This document shows positions 48,601-60,215 of a stretch of 64,000 nucleotides of DNA, piece by piece. The position numbers and the translations under genes were made by a program. Every line of letters begins with the position of its first letter. The stretch's first letter is position 1. The notes under the pieces are model-generated. The model was not told the DNA's origin, did no database searches, and saw only the letters and a program-made list of their open reading frames with translations. The stretch lies in NCBI RefSeq assembly GCF_947507565.1, contig NC_089186.1:992001-1056000 (forward strand). The letters run 5' to 3'. The stretch is from Oscarella lobularis. Taxonomy: Eukaryota; Porifera; Homoscleromorpha; Homosclerophorida; Oscarellidae.

Positions 48601-51600
48601 GCCCAAATCGTCCTATCCTGTTCATATCCGTCATCTTCGTCCTCCCTGCTAACTTGGCAATATTTACAAAGTCTTCGTCGCGAAAAGTGGCATTATTGTA
48701 AGCCCAAAAAGCGGGCCCCTGGCAGTGCTTCATGCCGGGCGAGAGGAGAGAAGATGTACCCCCTTCGCGCCAGTCAATGAGAATCGACACTTCGGTAGCA
48801 CCAACATTGTCGGCATTTTGAACAAGTTCTTTGAAGACGCCGGCGTCGTCCTCATATTCAGCCAGAATGTTGCTGATGCGAACTGTGAGACGTTCGTTGG
48901 GACCGAGCTGCTCAAGGCCAAAGTCAAGAGTGTCTGATGGAGCCAGACGTTTGCTCAACGAATGAATGCCCAATTTGTAGGCCGTGTCGTGTGTAATTTT
49001 TCGGTGAATCACTTTATCTTCGTCGGTAAGTGAACTTTTGTCTCTAGAGCGGAGCCACTCGGCATCACAGTACATAACTTTGGAACAGGGTTGAAGATCA
49101 AGAACGCTGTAGTTGTCAACAGGCACGAGAACTTTTTCTCTTACATGCTCTGGCAGAACGGCGAACTCTTCTGTCACCCAATTCAGGATCTGAATAGCCA
49201 GATCCAAATCTCGTTGGAAATTCGCTTTCGGTTCTCCGCTCTCATGAGCATACTTGATTTCGTTTAGAACCCGAAGAACGTCCGATCGAGTGAATTCTTC
49301 TTGAATAGTCAAAACTTTGACGAGGTTTGGCTGCTTCAAATGAGGATACCGGTCGATCTTGAAGAGCCAAGGTTCCAAGGAAGACCGAAAAAGACTTGAC
49401 TGAGCAATTTGGTCTGCACGAACAAAACCGTGAGTTTCGTTAAGCCAGACGAACGACGCATTTTTGAAACGTTTAGATATTTCACGACACAATGAAAGAA
49501 GCGTCCAGCAGGAGTCGGTTAACTTCAGAAGTGTTTTGAAGAAAGACTCCATTAACTCATCAAATTCTCCCGGAGACGGATGCGTGCTGTAATGCTTAAT
49601 AGCTCTTTCCCATTGATTCATGACGTCGCTGAGTGCGGGAAGTCGAAGTCCGAGAAGCTGCATCAAGCTCTTATCGCACACCACTCCACCTTTGACTATG
49701 AATGCGCTGCTACCAACGAGGCAAGATAAATCGAATAGAGACACTCCCATGTCCGACACAGTGCAGACGACGTCCCTTGGAAAAGCTGCTCTTGTAGAGA
49801 TAGCTTTCCATGGAAGAACACTGCAAATTTCTCCCGGTTGGCTCTCAACGGGACACCAGTTTAGCTCACGAACTCGATCTGCATAAGTTAAAGTGGATGA
49901 CCGATCCTGTCTCCAAACAGTGTCTGCTAGTTTTTGCCTTGCCCACAGGTTGCCAGATAGCAGGTGGAACAGTGCTTCACATTTATCTATATCCCCTCTC
50001 GACGCACATTCGGCAATTTCAAAAAGTTCTGACGCAGTAATAGACTCTAGCTGGCGAGCGGCTACGGTGCGGAAAAGCTTGCGACCGTACTCAAAAGAGG
50101 GATCAAAGCGCCCTGTTGGGAAAACCGGTTGTTTAGAAAGAAGCCTTGCCTGTATTCCGAAAGGTAGGAAAATTTCCGACGGTTTTCTAAGAGAGCCGTC
50201 GGACACAGAAACAAACTCCAACCTCGCCATTTTCTCCCAAACAGCATTATCGATTTGCTGCTCAGTATCTAGTAGATATTCCACTACTGTGGTCCGGTCG
50301 TCTCTTGAATATGTCGAAAAATCAGGAAAGACGAACATTAGGAAAACGTCCGACAAGGAACGATAGTAAACGAAATCCGAAAGGAACTTCAAAATTGCTG
50401 ATTCCTCGTGATTGGGAGACGCCAGAAGATCCCTGCGAATAGGAAGACCTTTTTTTAACGAGCGAGGGGCAAAACTGGTGCACTGCTTAAGGCTTGCAAA
50501 AGCATTTGTCTGATAAAGACGAAACAAAGGAATATATAAAAGACTACGTCTCTCCTCGATATCTTTCGGCGGATTAGTTCGGATGATGCTGTATAGAAAG
50601 AAAAGCATTTCTTCACATTGTCGATCAGACCAGCTCACCGAAGATGCCGACACTTTGGCAAGACACGCGAGAACGCTCGGTGGAGTCCAAATGTAATCTG
50701 TCAATTCGTCATTTGAGGAAACGTACTCGGGACAGTCTTGAAGAACAACGCATCCGGTGTTTGCAAGAGCCGCCGATAACGAAGACGACAGCTGAACCGA
50801 AGCCGAGTCGTGCCGAGCAAAGATAATCTTTTCGTGACGAACAAGCTGAGCCATGCAACCTTGTGCATTGGCTAAAAGGCACAATCGCGTACTCAATGAA
50901 GTCACTTAGAACACCACGATGCTTTGCCAGCCACTGCCACAGTTGCTGCATCCATTCCCTAGTTGGATGACCATGCTGCACGGGATTCCAATAAACAGTG
51001 CTCACGTCACGTTTTATGGCAGTCCAAGTTTTATCAAAGACGCTTTTTAGAAGTTTGGAGACGTTGTGAACGTCCACGTGCTTCAGTCGCAAGGATGTGC
51101 AGCTTGAACGCGACGTCAGTTTCTTGTACAGCGGCTTTTCAACGGACGCGTCAAGAAATTTCATTTCCATCCCAGGAAACAAAGACAGAGGAAATTCTTC
51201 ACCTGCAATGTAAACCTCTTCACCTTGAACGTACCTCTGACGACTCCGAAAGGCGACAAACGTTAGATTGCTCACTGGCAAAAGACAAAGTCCGTCTAAA
51301 TCTGAAAAGGAATTGTCCGCTAGAACACAATGAAGTAGACTCAGCTTTTGTCGACGCGAGAGAGTCTGATAGTGGGAATTATCCTTGAGTGCAGAGCGAA
51401 TATACTTCGAGTCAAAAGTTTTATACTTAGCGTTGACGTACTCCAAACTCTCCAAGACATTTTCTGGAGCAAGCACGACCTTCTCTCCAAGAACCAACAT
51501 TTCTTCAAATGCAATATTCTTATGTTCACCCATCGTTGAAGAGTCGTTCAGAACAGAATCTGAAAGTTTAATCCAATTTCCTCCCTGTGCTTCCGTCCAA

Positions 51601-54600
51601 AGAATCTCGTTCCGTTTCAGTTCAGATAATAATCCAGGCAGCACTGTCTTCTTCAAGTGTTTTTTAACGTCACTAGGACGCGGCCAAGCTCTATAGACGT
51701 TCGTGTGGCCAAGAGAAAGCGAAACAGCTGTTCTAATTAGCCCACTGTAAGCAGGAACAATTAAATGCTCCAGCAACATATAATTCCACAGCGCCTTTTC
51801 ATCGACCTGCCTGTCAGTTCCAGGCCACTTCAGCTTGCGTCTATTGTCTGCTACGCTGAACGATGCGTGAACGTGTACAGGCAAACCGGTATTGGTGCTA
51901 TCGTCATTGCCAGGAGGAAGCGGCAAAAAGCAGAAAATTCGACCCAAGCTATCTGCCTGCTCAGTGAAAGGCTTCAAGGGAAGGGCAAGTCCAACCCAAG
52001 GCAACTGATTCAACTCTATAGCCATTTGTGCAACTTTGGCGTTTTCTTTAGAGACGTAGTGTGCAAGTAGCCAGCGCTGTGTTATAGGAACCTTACTGCG
52101 ACTGCATGACGTGACGCTAACGGTGAAAATTTCTTGCACTAGTGCATGGTTTTTTCTGATACCAATTTCTAGTCGTCTTCGTGCTTCTTCAACGACATGC
52201 TTAGTATCGCTTCCAAGAGCCACGCTGAATACTTCATTTGGGGTTGCTTCGCCAGGACTCCATTCAAGAATTTTGATAGAAGTCACGGACTTCAAAAAAA
52301 GAGGAACGAGATGAGCGTCGGCTTTGAAGGACTCAAACAGACTGCGAATAGTCGCTGGTGAATGAGTTCTCTTGCTCAGCTCCGACGCTGAGCCATTCGT
52401 CCTCAACGGAAAACGAAAGAGCGTCCCTTTGAAGTCGCCGTCAGAAACTCTGCAGCCAAGAACGTTGTATGGAGCGAACTGATCCGGAAAAGCTTTCGCG
52501 TCACTGAGGAGATAAGAGCGACCGGATTCTCCTTCAGCAACGTATTTCTCGTGAGGGTAAAAAAATCCCACAATTTTTCCACTGACAACACTTGGTAAAT
52601 CTGAAAGGCAGCCAGTGAGATTAAAAAATTAGTGACCACGTGCGATTTACCGGTCAAATGATACACGGAACTGAAACCGATTCCAAAGCGGCCTATTTTC
52701 ATTGGACCTTCCTCTTTAGCGCTTTGATATGGATTTTGAATTCCTTCCCAATCCTTCTCTGCAAAGACAGCGTTGTTTTGGGCATAAAGAGCCGGACCTT
52801 GAAATTGCTTCATCTCGGCATTGATGACCGAATCTCTTCCGTATGCATTAGGTCTTGCGTCCAATAGGAACTGAACTTCAGTTGCACCTGCATCGTCGGC
52901 ATTTTGAATAAGTTCCTAATCAAACGATTAGTTTATTCCATGGTGCGTATTGAAGACCTTGAGGATTTGGCCTCCTTCTGGATATCTCTCGAGAATGTCC
53001 CCAAATAATTTGCTGAGTGGCGGCGTCCGTTGTCCGAACGCTCCTCCTGATAAACGGGCCATTTTTGAGCGCAGAAGCCGGATAACTGAACTGTCTTTAG
53101 TTGCTGCAAAATGCAACGCATTGCGGTTTATCTAGAGTGGCAAATGAAAGAAGGACAGAAATTGATATTGTGGCTCACGTAATCTCTAGCAGCAACATTG
53201 GCTCCTAGATATATCATTTGCTGAACAAGGGCAAAAAAAGGACGCAATGAATTGCATGCGTGCATTAGTGGTGTCATTCCGTTCTAAGAGTAGACAGTGG
53301 TAAAAGAATACGTCTGCACGATCAAGTTAATTAAAAAAAATACCACATCAACTTGATTAATTTTGACGCCTTTCTTGATAACAAGATGTTGAAGAACATT
53401 TAGTATGTGAGACTGCGATTTAATTAAGAATAGTATAAAATGTCATTCGATAGTAGCACCAAATTTATGAACTCACCGTATCTGAAACGGAATGCGGTTT
53501 AGCCCTGCAGGCTAATGTTAAAGCTGTTTTTCCTTCCTAGAACAACATTAGACGATAAGACACATACACTTCACTTCTCCTAAGACCTGATTGGAAATAT
53601 TGACATTAAAAATAATGTCACTTTTAAGCCATTGATAGTATGATTGCCAATAGCCTTTTGTTGCCAACCAGCATAAAAACTTGCTTTCACACTAAATTCA
53701 GTAATTAGGAACGGAAAGTTGTTTAACATAATTAAATGTACTGCTCTTAGATTCGCAATTGTTTTCTGAATCAAAGCAGTGTTTTGTTTTGCCTGATTTA
53801 TTAGAAGTATAGAAGATAGGGAGTCAGCTCAGGATACGTACCTTCTTCAACAACGAGTCTTCAGATCCGTTTCCCTTTGAATTTTTTTCTTTAATTGCAC
53901 AACGAACAATTTCTATCCGATCAGAAGCTTGAGAACACTTCAATTTCATAACATGGAGTTTTGGTAACTAAACGAAAGAAGTGGTACAAAAATACTACAC
54001 CGCTGGGAAACGATCTTACAAAAATTGAATCCAAAATTTCACCAAAAATCAGCGAGGCCACGTGACGATTGTACTCCGCACGTCTGTGACTTTCCTGAAC
54101 ACGATCACGAATTTGAAACAAAACATCCGGCATTAAACGTCCTAAAATATATAAACAGCTCAGACCTTTCCGACTAAAAGATTTTACACAAACCAATTGG
54201 AGCCCAAGGAAACGTCCCAAAAGATATCAACACTCCAGCATCAATCTTATGCAAGACACTTAGAATCCCACAGTCACCAAGATGATGCATCAGGTTGATA
54301 AAAGCACCTCCTGATACAGTTATAGTGACCATGCAAGAACCATCTTCAACACATAGCTCAATATCGCATTTTCGTATTTTCATTATTCTTGCTATGTATT
54401 GAATGAAGTCTTTTTCCTCTTGCTCAAATCGTCGGCGATCAATATTAGGAAGCATAATACTAATTTTGACCTTTTCAGCAACTTTCCCTTCATTATTCCG
54501 TTTAATTACAGTAGGCGGAAATTGGTGCTTGATTCTCACCCGCTTTAAAAGAGCTTCTTGCAAATAGCCTTTCAAAGCCTCAACAAAGGAGTCTTGATGC

Positions 54601-57600
54601 AGCAGATACCAATCTTTCAATTCCTTGGTGACGTCTACAAAAACAGTCTCATCGCTTACAGTCTCATCGCTGGGTGAAACGTCATCACGATCCAGAACAG
54701 TGACAGTCGTTGATCGTCTTCGAATTCCTTGACGTAAAGACTTGCCACACCGACCACCGCGTTTGCGAGAACTCGGTAGCCTTGTGCGAAACGACGCCTT
54801 TCTCAGAGCGGATTTTTGAAAATGGGGGTTAAGGCACAGGTAAAGGTCACATCCAGCTCCCCCGTTTATTTTGAGTAGGACATCACAAAAGGTGGCAAAG
54901 CTCGGTTTTGGCTTGCAACGTAGTATTCTGTACAGCTTTCGCGCGGTTTCCGCCTTGGATTCTCGCTCAAGCCCGACGACGATGTCACGACTGCGCACCC
55001 GCTGGCGCAACCGTGGATTGTCCGCTGGGGGACGCAGCCCTTTCCGGGCCACGGCCCCGTTCGATCGACGCGCTCTCTGTAGCTAGTTAAACTTAAGCTT
55101 TATTGACGTCTGCTTAGCTACTCTCCCTGGTCACCAGTTTGGCCAGAACCGGAGCCCCTCCTCTAATATTCGCTATTAACCTCCTGACGTCACTACTACA
55201 CTACGTAACATAAACACATACGTCACTACACAGACAGCCCGTATATAGAATCGTCACACTCCTCCCCTCTTAGTTTGACGTGTATCTTCACGTCAACACC
55301 AGGAGTTTTGCTTTGATTCCCCTACTACTACAAACATAGAGTCACAGTCCGGACCACGTACAGAAAACTTGAAAACAGGGATCCCCCCAGACTAGCTCTC
55401 CTAGTCTGTAACACCGTGCACCTTCTCGGCTCCCTCACAAATCTCAGGTTCACCTGACATATTGCTTCAACCTTATCACACCGGCTCCCTCACGACAACC
55501 ACTCCTTCGCTTCGCTTCAGCCCACATCACACCACAACTTCATCTCACTGGCTCCCTCACGGCAACCCCTCTTTGGCTCCGCTTCACCCCACATCACAAC
55601 GGCTACCTCACGACTACTCCTAGACGACGCTTCAGGTCTCCTCACCAGCTTCCTCGCGACGACCTCAAATCTCACCACCTCTCATCACGTCTCTCGCGCA
55701 CACTCTGCTAATGGTGCCAATAGGCCAGCGTCCGCATACAGCCTAGACTACCGCTTACTAGCTTTGCACATCACGACTTCGCTATGCATACTCGCGTATC
55801 CATATACTTAGCCTATTTTTTTCCTCTGTTGTACCTCTCGACTTTATCTAACCTTGATACTCTTTTTCTCAGATCCACTCTTTCCAGCAGCTACTGATTC
55901 ATTCTCTTTGCTTTTCTTTCAAACGACTCTTTGGCTCATTTTTTTCCTTCCAACTCTCCACTGAAGTTTCCTCGATTTTGTTCTTTAGGTTCGTCACTAT
56001 TCGCTTTTCTCTCCACCGTGTTCGCTTCAACAGCACCTGAAGTCATTCAATCTCTCGTTCACCTTCTTTGCTCCACGTTGTTCATTCAACCCACAAACAC
56101 GCACGCACACGCACGCGATTTCAGTAGCACAGAAACGGCATAACAATCGATTAACCATACTTCTCGTAGCACAACCCTCTGCACCGCCAACGACAATACC
56201 ACTTTTTCACGAAGTGCGGAACTTCTCTTGCAGCAGCCGACTTCCGCTATACTTCCGCTAACGTGTACAGTACTTCCTCTTGTCAATCTTGCGCTACGCC
56301 ACACATTCGCTCTGTGTCCCTTCGATCACCTTCTCTTTTCGTCTCTTTTCGCGCTGCCATCGTCTGTTGTTTACCTCTTCCATTGCACGCACAGACTCTC
56401 GCTTCGCTTCTTCAATTTGTCCTGAAGACCAAACCTCTGCTGTTGCTCTTCAGTAATTGTCTCGTTCCTTTTGGAAGTTCCCCTTTCATTTTTCTCAATT
56501 CGACTTCTTTCTTGCGCAAATTCACCGACGATTGGACTTTCAACGATTGCGGTCCTTTTTGAAGCATGACACTCGCCAACTTGTTCACAGCCGAATCTTT
56601 CAATTTCTTCTCCAAATCCAAGAGTTTTGTCGTCGTTTCAAGACGATTTTCAACTTCGTCCAATTTCAACTGCACATCCTCATATCGTGATTGAAGATAT
56701 TTCATCTGCTCGCTCTTTCTCTGCAAATGTTGCAACTTTTTCTCAGCTTGTAGCAATAGAGATCGATTGTCTTGCATCTCAATCCGATCTCTCTGCATAT
56801 TCTCTTGCAATTCGAGTTCAATCATCATCTTTTCTCTCTCCAATTCCGATTGTTTTGACTCGGCAACGTTCATTGCTCGATGAGAATTTTCCACCGAAGC
56901 ATCGGCCATTTCGAGTTGCAAGGCAAGAGTATCCTTTTCTGTCTGCAAACGATTGAGTGTGCATCTCAGTTCGTTGAGAGATTCTGCTCAACAAACTGAC
57001 TCTTCGCTTTAGCGGAAGCAATGATTTCGGCGTCAAATCTCTCCTGGAGTTTTCTCTGCTGCATTCCTTCAGTTCGACTAGCTCGTTTCAATGAAATCAT
57101 CTCTTTCTGCATTTTATCAAAGTCCTCCTTGACACTAGTAGTTATCATTTCCAAATCCTCGTTTCTTCTTGTCAACTCCTCGATCACTCCTTCCTGTTGT
57201 CTTGTCTCTATTCGCGTTGCTTCGAGTCTTCTCACCAATTCTTCGACTTCTTCGTTGGCCGCCGATAATTCCTCTTCGACGCGCTTCAAACCGTTCTGCG
57301 CATGTTGCAAATCGACGGTTTTTTCTTCGACTTCCTGTCCCGCTTGAAGTGCTCTCTCTTCAAATCGCTTTCGCTTTTCCGTTTTCGCCGCAACAGCCGC
57401 ATCCGTCTTCTTTTTCAATTCAATCATCTGAGCCTCTTTGTTTCTCTCTCCGTCGAGTCCGTTCTCTGCCCAACAGCACGCGACCACACAATTTTCCTTC
57501 GTCACTCGAAATCTTGTTCCGCCTGCCAACTAACGACTTCGCTCGCTCATTTCGCTCGCCGACGCCTTAGCTCCTCCCACTGTCTCTCGTGCCAGGCGGC

Positions 57601-58657
57601 ATTTTTTTATCTCTCCTAACTCCTCCCATCGCGGATACACCCTTCTTGCGATCCTCGCCGAGAACTCCTCAAATCGGTCTTTCTTCGCTCGCCCACATGC
57701 GCTCTCGATCCGTTCATCATTTTCGTCCCTCTAGTCTTGACGCGCTGCGATCTTTTTCTCGCTCGCACATTCCCACCTGTTTCGTCGACTCCGCCCACGA
57801 CTCGGTCTTTCCCTCTTCCCACGGGTAGAAAGGCGCCGATCATACCGTCTCTTCGCTCAAATCGCTTTCGCTCGACACAAGTTCGCCTTCTAAGATCACT
57901 CTCTCGCCTCTCTTTCGATCGCGCCGTCCACATTTGACTCTTTCACCACTGTTCCGCCACGTTTCCGTCTTCTAGGCCGTTCTTCGTCCCTGCGAACTGC
58001 TCGTCTCGCTTTCCTTTGTCTCTTCGTCCTATCCCTCGCCATCCTGATGCTTCGTTTCGCGTCAGCGTCTCCGTCCAGCTCGATCCCATCTGTCGGCTAG
58101 CATCTTCTTTCGCGCTCACGCCCCCTCGACTGATTTTCGATCTTTCTTTACGTCGCTCCATTCCTTCATCCACCGATGGCCCCTTCACGCACGCGCCAGT
58201 CTCTTCGGAGGACGCCGAATCCGACTCCTGTCACCAAATGTCACGACTGCGCACCCGCTGGCGCAACCGTGGATTGTCCGCTGGGGGACGCAGCCCTTTC
58301 CGGGCCACGGCCCCGTTCGATCGACGCGCTCTCTGTAGCTAGTTAAACTTAAGCTTTATTGACGTCTGCTTAGCTACTCTCCCTGGTCACCAGTTTGGCC
58401 AGAACCGGAGCCCCTCCTCTAATATTCGCTATTAACCTCCTGACGTCACTACTACACTACGTAACATAAACACATACGTCACTACACAGACAGCCCGTAT
58501 ATAGAATCGTCACAACGAGCTCATCGTAATGATGCTCTTCGACGCACTTCTCAGCAAACAACTCGTCGAGAAGACTGCCGCTTAGGACGTTCGCAAGAAG
58601 GGTAATAGCTTTACCCATCACAGGCCGAAAACGAGTAGACCACAGCCGGTCACCCAT
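39689..58657 (-). CDS. Giant CARD-ankyrin-sacsin-DnaJ-HEPN protein, interrupted by an LTR element
   Basis: The coding sequence begins near 58657 ([10 protein letters not shown]), is interrupted at 58515/54982 by a retrotransposon, and continues in the same frame. Joined across the four duplicated bases the exon encodes a CARD-like helical domain ([10 protein letters not shown] before, [10 protein letters not shown] and FCDVLLKI after). A basic linker and an alpha/beta region (54.8-54.19 kb) follow, perhaps TRADD-N-like. About four ankyrin repeats lie in small exons (53.8-52.94 kb). A 42-bp intron joins them to the first sacsin repeat ([17 protein letters not shown], exon 52915-52651). The last exon (52600-39689, 12.9 kb) has two more sacsin repeats ([12 protein letters not shown] near 48.8 kb, [12 protein letters not shown] near 45.8 kb), a DnaJ domain with HPD (CHPDKS near 40.43 kb) and a C-terminal HEPN domain (40.1-39.7 kb). 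In this exon the frame shifts by one base at the T4 run 50875-50878. Human sacsin has the same C-terminal order but a ubiquitin-like N-terminus. Confidence 0.85.
54983..55258 (-). repeat. 3' LTR
   Basis: The 276-bp long terminal repeat next to the downstream half of the CARD exon. It contains an ATG at 55052 that is in frame with the remaining CARD sequence, so a transcript starting in the LTR could make a chimeric N-terminus with about 23 LTR-encoded residues. Confidence 0.92.
55259..55271 (-). other. Polypurine tract of the LTR element
   Basis: AAGAGGGGAGGAG on the minus strand, immediately upstream of the 3' LTR, where plus-strand DNA synthesis is primed in LTR retrotransposons. Confidence 0.85.
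55280..56411. other. Interior of the LTR element, non-coding part
   Basis: Pyrimidine-rich on the plus strand with repeated CGGCTCCCTCACGACAACC-like units (about 55480-55600, three imperfect copies). No gag or pol frame is seen. It lies downstream of the coiled-coil frame in the element's own direction. Confidence 0.5.
56412..57529 (-). CDS. Coiled-coil (myosin-tail-like) cargo of the LTR element
   Basis: Two adjoining open frames, 57529-56966 and 56948-56412, continue one another after a one-base frame change near 56975 (EQNL then NELRCTL). Together they encode roughly 360 residues of nearly unbroken heptad-type coiled coil rich in Glu, Lys, Leu and Arg (for example [20 protein letters not shown]), resembling a myosin heavy-chain tail or similar rod. 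It has no zinc knuckle, protease or reverse transcriptase motif. Its intronless state inside an LTR element suggests a captured host cDNA, or else an unusual gag-like protein. The frame change may be an inactivating mutation. Which host gene it came from cannot be told by eye. Confidence 0.6.
57530..58215. other. Leader region of the LTR element
   Basis: Between the primer-binding site and the coiled-coil frame (minus-strand sense). It is Arg-codon and purine rich on the minus strand. Short overlapping frames exist in both directions, but none resembles a known protein; it probably is an untranslated leader or packaging region. Confidence 0.45.
58216..58236 (-). other. tRNA primer-binding site
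   Basis: The plus strand reads CGAATCCGACTCCTGTCACC followed by A, which has the layout of a tRNA 3' end: T-loop end, T-stem strand, 7-nt acceptor strand, discriminator A and CCA. On the element's strand this is the complement needed to prime reverse transcription, two bases after the 5' LTR. Confidence 0.88.
58239..58514 (-). repeat. 5' LTR
   Basis: The 276-bp long terminal repeat on the upstream side in the element's direction, identical by eye to the copy at 54983-55258. The host CARD exon resumes at 58515 after the ACGA duplication. Confidence 0.92.
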
Positions 58658-58849
58658 TATCCTTCGGACTCTCTCGAGCGCGCTACACTGTATTCCAGAA
58701 CACATGCCCCGGATGTGTCTGGGAAGTTGGGGACACGGATCGGATCCGTGGTCTGGGTTTCCGAGGCAAGTCTCCCAAGAGAGATGCCGTACGGTCGAAA
58801 AGCGAGGCATTATTTTTTGAGGGTGCGCGTTGGCCTAGGGCCTTTAGTC

Positions 58850-60215
58850 GCGTTTTTTGACTTTTCGACGTCCGATTTTGACGAAGCGACCGCTTCGAAG
58901 GCGATCGTCTGAGCTTTTTCGAAGCAATAACGAAGCGATTTTTTCGATAAACTACATACATAGCAAAAGATCATGGCCGTATGACACGTTGCAGGCAACG
59001 TGTCATACGGAGCGTTGCTTAATTCGTTGCATACGGTCTTGACACGCTACGTCACAACGAAAGCCCGCCCCTTATTAACCAATTACCTGGACACGTTTTC
59101 AGGAGCGTGCCTCTGGAATCCGCCCTAATATGCATCACGCGAGCCACCTTTTCAAATAATTATATATTTTTATTATTTACAAATTACTCTTTACAGCCAT
59201 AGCGACTAAAAATCCTGATTCTTCGTGCACTACAAAAAATCCTAACACTATAAAAATACAGGGATGCACTGTAAAAAGTTCTAACCTTTAGCTAAACTAA
59301 ATACGCTGCTTACCTCTACGAAAATGGAAATGCTAAAGAAAAAAAGAATTAGTCTTCCCCACCGTGCCCATCTTACTTTTCCTGTCACTGGCCGAGTGAT
59401 CCCTGCATTTCGACCTTTCTAGCTGCCACAGCAATGCATTTACCTACAGATAATACGCCGAAAGTGGCTCCCAAGGTCATACCGTTGCTTTTCGCGTCTT
59501 ATTCCGCGCCGAATAACGCCACGGGTTCCTCGAAACGTGCTATCTAGAATGAAAGAAGCACTTTTCGAGCCGGTAGCCTCTTAGCGACGCTGTAGAGCGA
59601 AATTAGGACGCTGTATGGTTTACCTCGACCGCGGAAAGTGGGCCGAAAAGACCGTCGTTGCCTCGCCGTCGTTACAGCATTGCTAAAAAACCAGTTTAGT
59701 TACTTCGCGTCGGTTATCTACTGCTTCTAATAAGTTGGACGATCCGTTCGCGTTCCGTACACAAACTTGGCGACCGTTGACCGTTTGAATAGCGTCTACG
59801 CGCCTGCAGTAAAGAACGCTGCGCGTGCGCGAGCCCAACCCTCGTTGCCAGCCCGACAGGTCAAGACCGGCCCACCGGCCCCACCCCTCGACATAACCTA
59901 ATTAATCTAGTTAGGCGTACAGACCCAACCTCCTTGACACGCTAAAGTCCCGGTCAGTCTGTGCAACGTTGCAGGCAACGTTGCACAGACTGATGATCTT
60001 TTGCTATGTAGTGAACAAAATCGCGCCGTTTTCATGTAGAAAGTGGTCGCCGCAAGCGAAAAACTGCCAGTATTTCAGAGAGGAAACCGATATTCGAAAA
60101 ACGGCTCTCGTTATTGCTTCGAAAAATCTCTGCCGACCCAAATCTGTGTAGCGCGTTCGCCAAAACTGAAAAGGACGTCGAAAAGACAAAAACTGCTCTC
60201 GAAGTCCGAAATACG
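58850..60215. mobile_element. Inverted-repeat element with two perfect internal hairpins
   Basis: Sequences at 58852-58974 and 59993-60200 are imperfect inverted copies of each other (shared blocks TTTTCGACGTCC, TTTTTCGAAGCAATAACGA, CATAGCAAAAGATCAT). Just inside each arm is a perfect hairpin with a 2-nt AG loop: 16-bp arms at 58977-59010 and 18-bp arms at 59955-59992. Both centre on CGTTGCAGGCAACG. The 940-bp interior has no gene; it holds two copies of CTTGACACGCTA-like sequence. I see no transposase and no certain target duplication. Confidence 0.6.

Larger units (their letters stand above)
54983..58514 (-). mobile_element. Non-autonomous LTR retrotransposon in the CARD exon
   Basis: Two direct repeats of 276 bp (54983-55258 and 58239-58514), identical by eye, begin TG and end CA. 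The flanking 4-bp duplication is ACGA (54979-54982 and 58515-58518). Read on the minus strand, the 5' LTR is followed after two bases by a 21-nt primer-binding site complementary to a tRNA 3' end including CCA, and the 3' LTR is preceded by the purine tract AAGAGGGGAGGAG. No gag-protease, reverse transcriptase or integrase is present. The interior carries a coiled-coil reading region. LTR identity implies a recent insertion. The element has the same orientation as the host gene. Confidence 0.93.

Noticed and set aside
50709-50884. C-terminal extension of the upstream sacsin frame (SQCTRLHG and beyond)
   Set aside because: After the T4 run this frame loses sacsin similarity, while the neighbouring frame carries it on for over 3700 codons. 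It is read-through after a frame shift.
54871-55090. Plus-strand Arg-rich frames, repeated at 58.2 kb
   Set aside because: They occur twice only because they lie in the LTRs, and they are antisense to the CARD exon or the LTR.
58216-58236. A tRNA gene fragment
   Set aside because: Only the 3' end with CCA is present, two bases from the LTR. It is a primer-binding site, not a tRNA gene; CCA is not normally encoded in eukaryotic tRNA genes.
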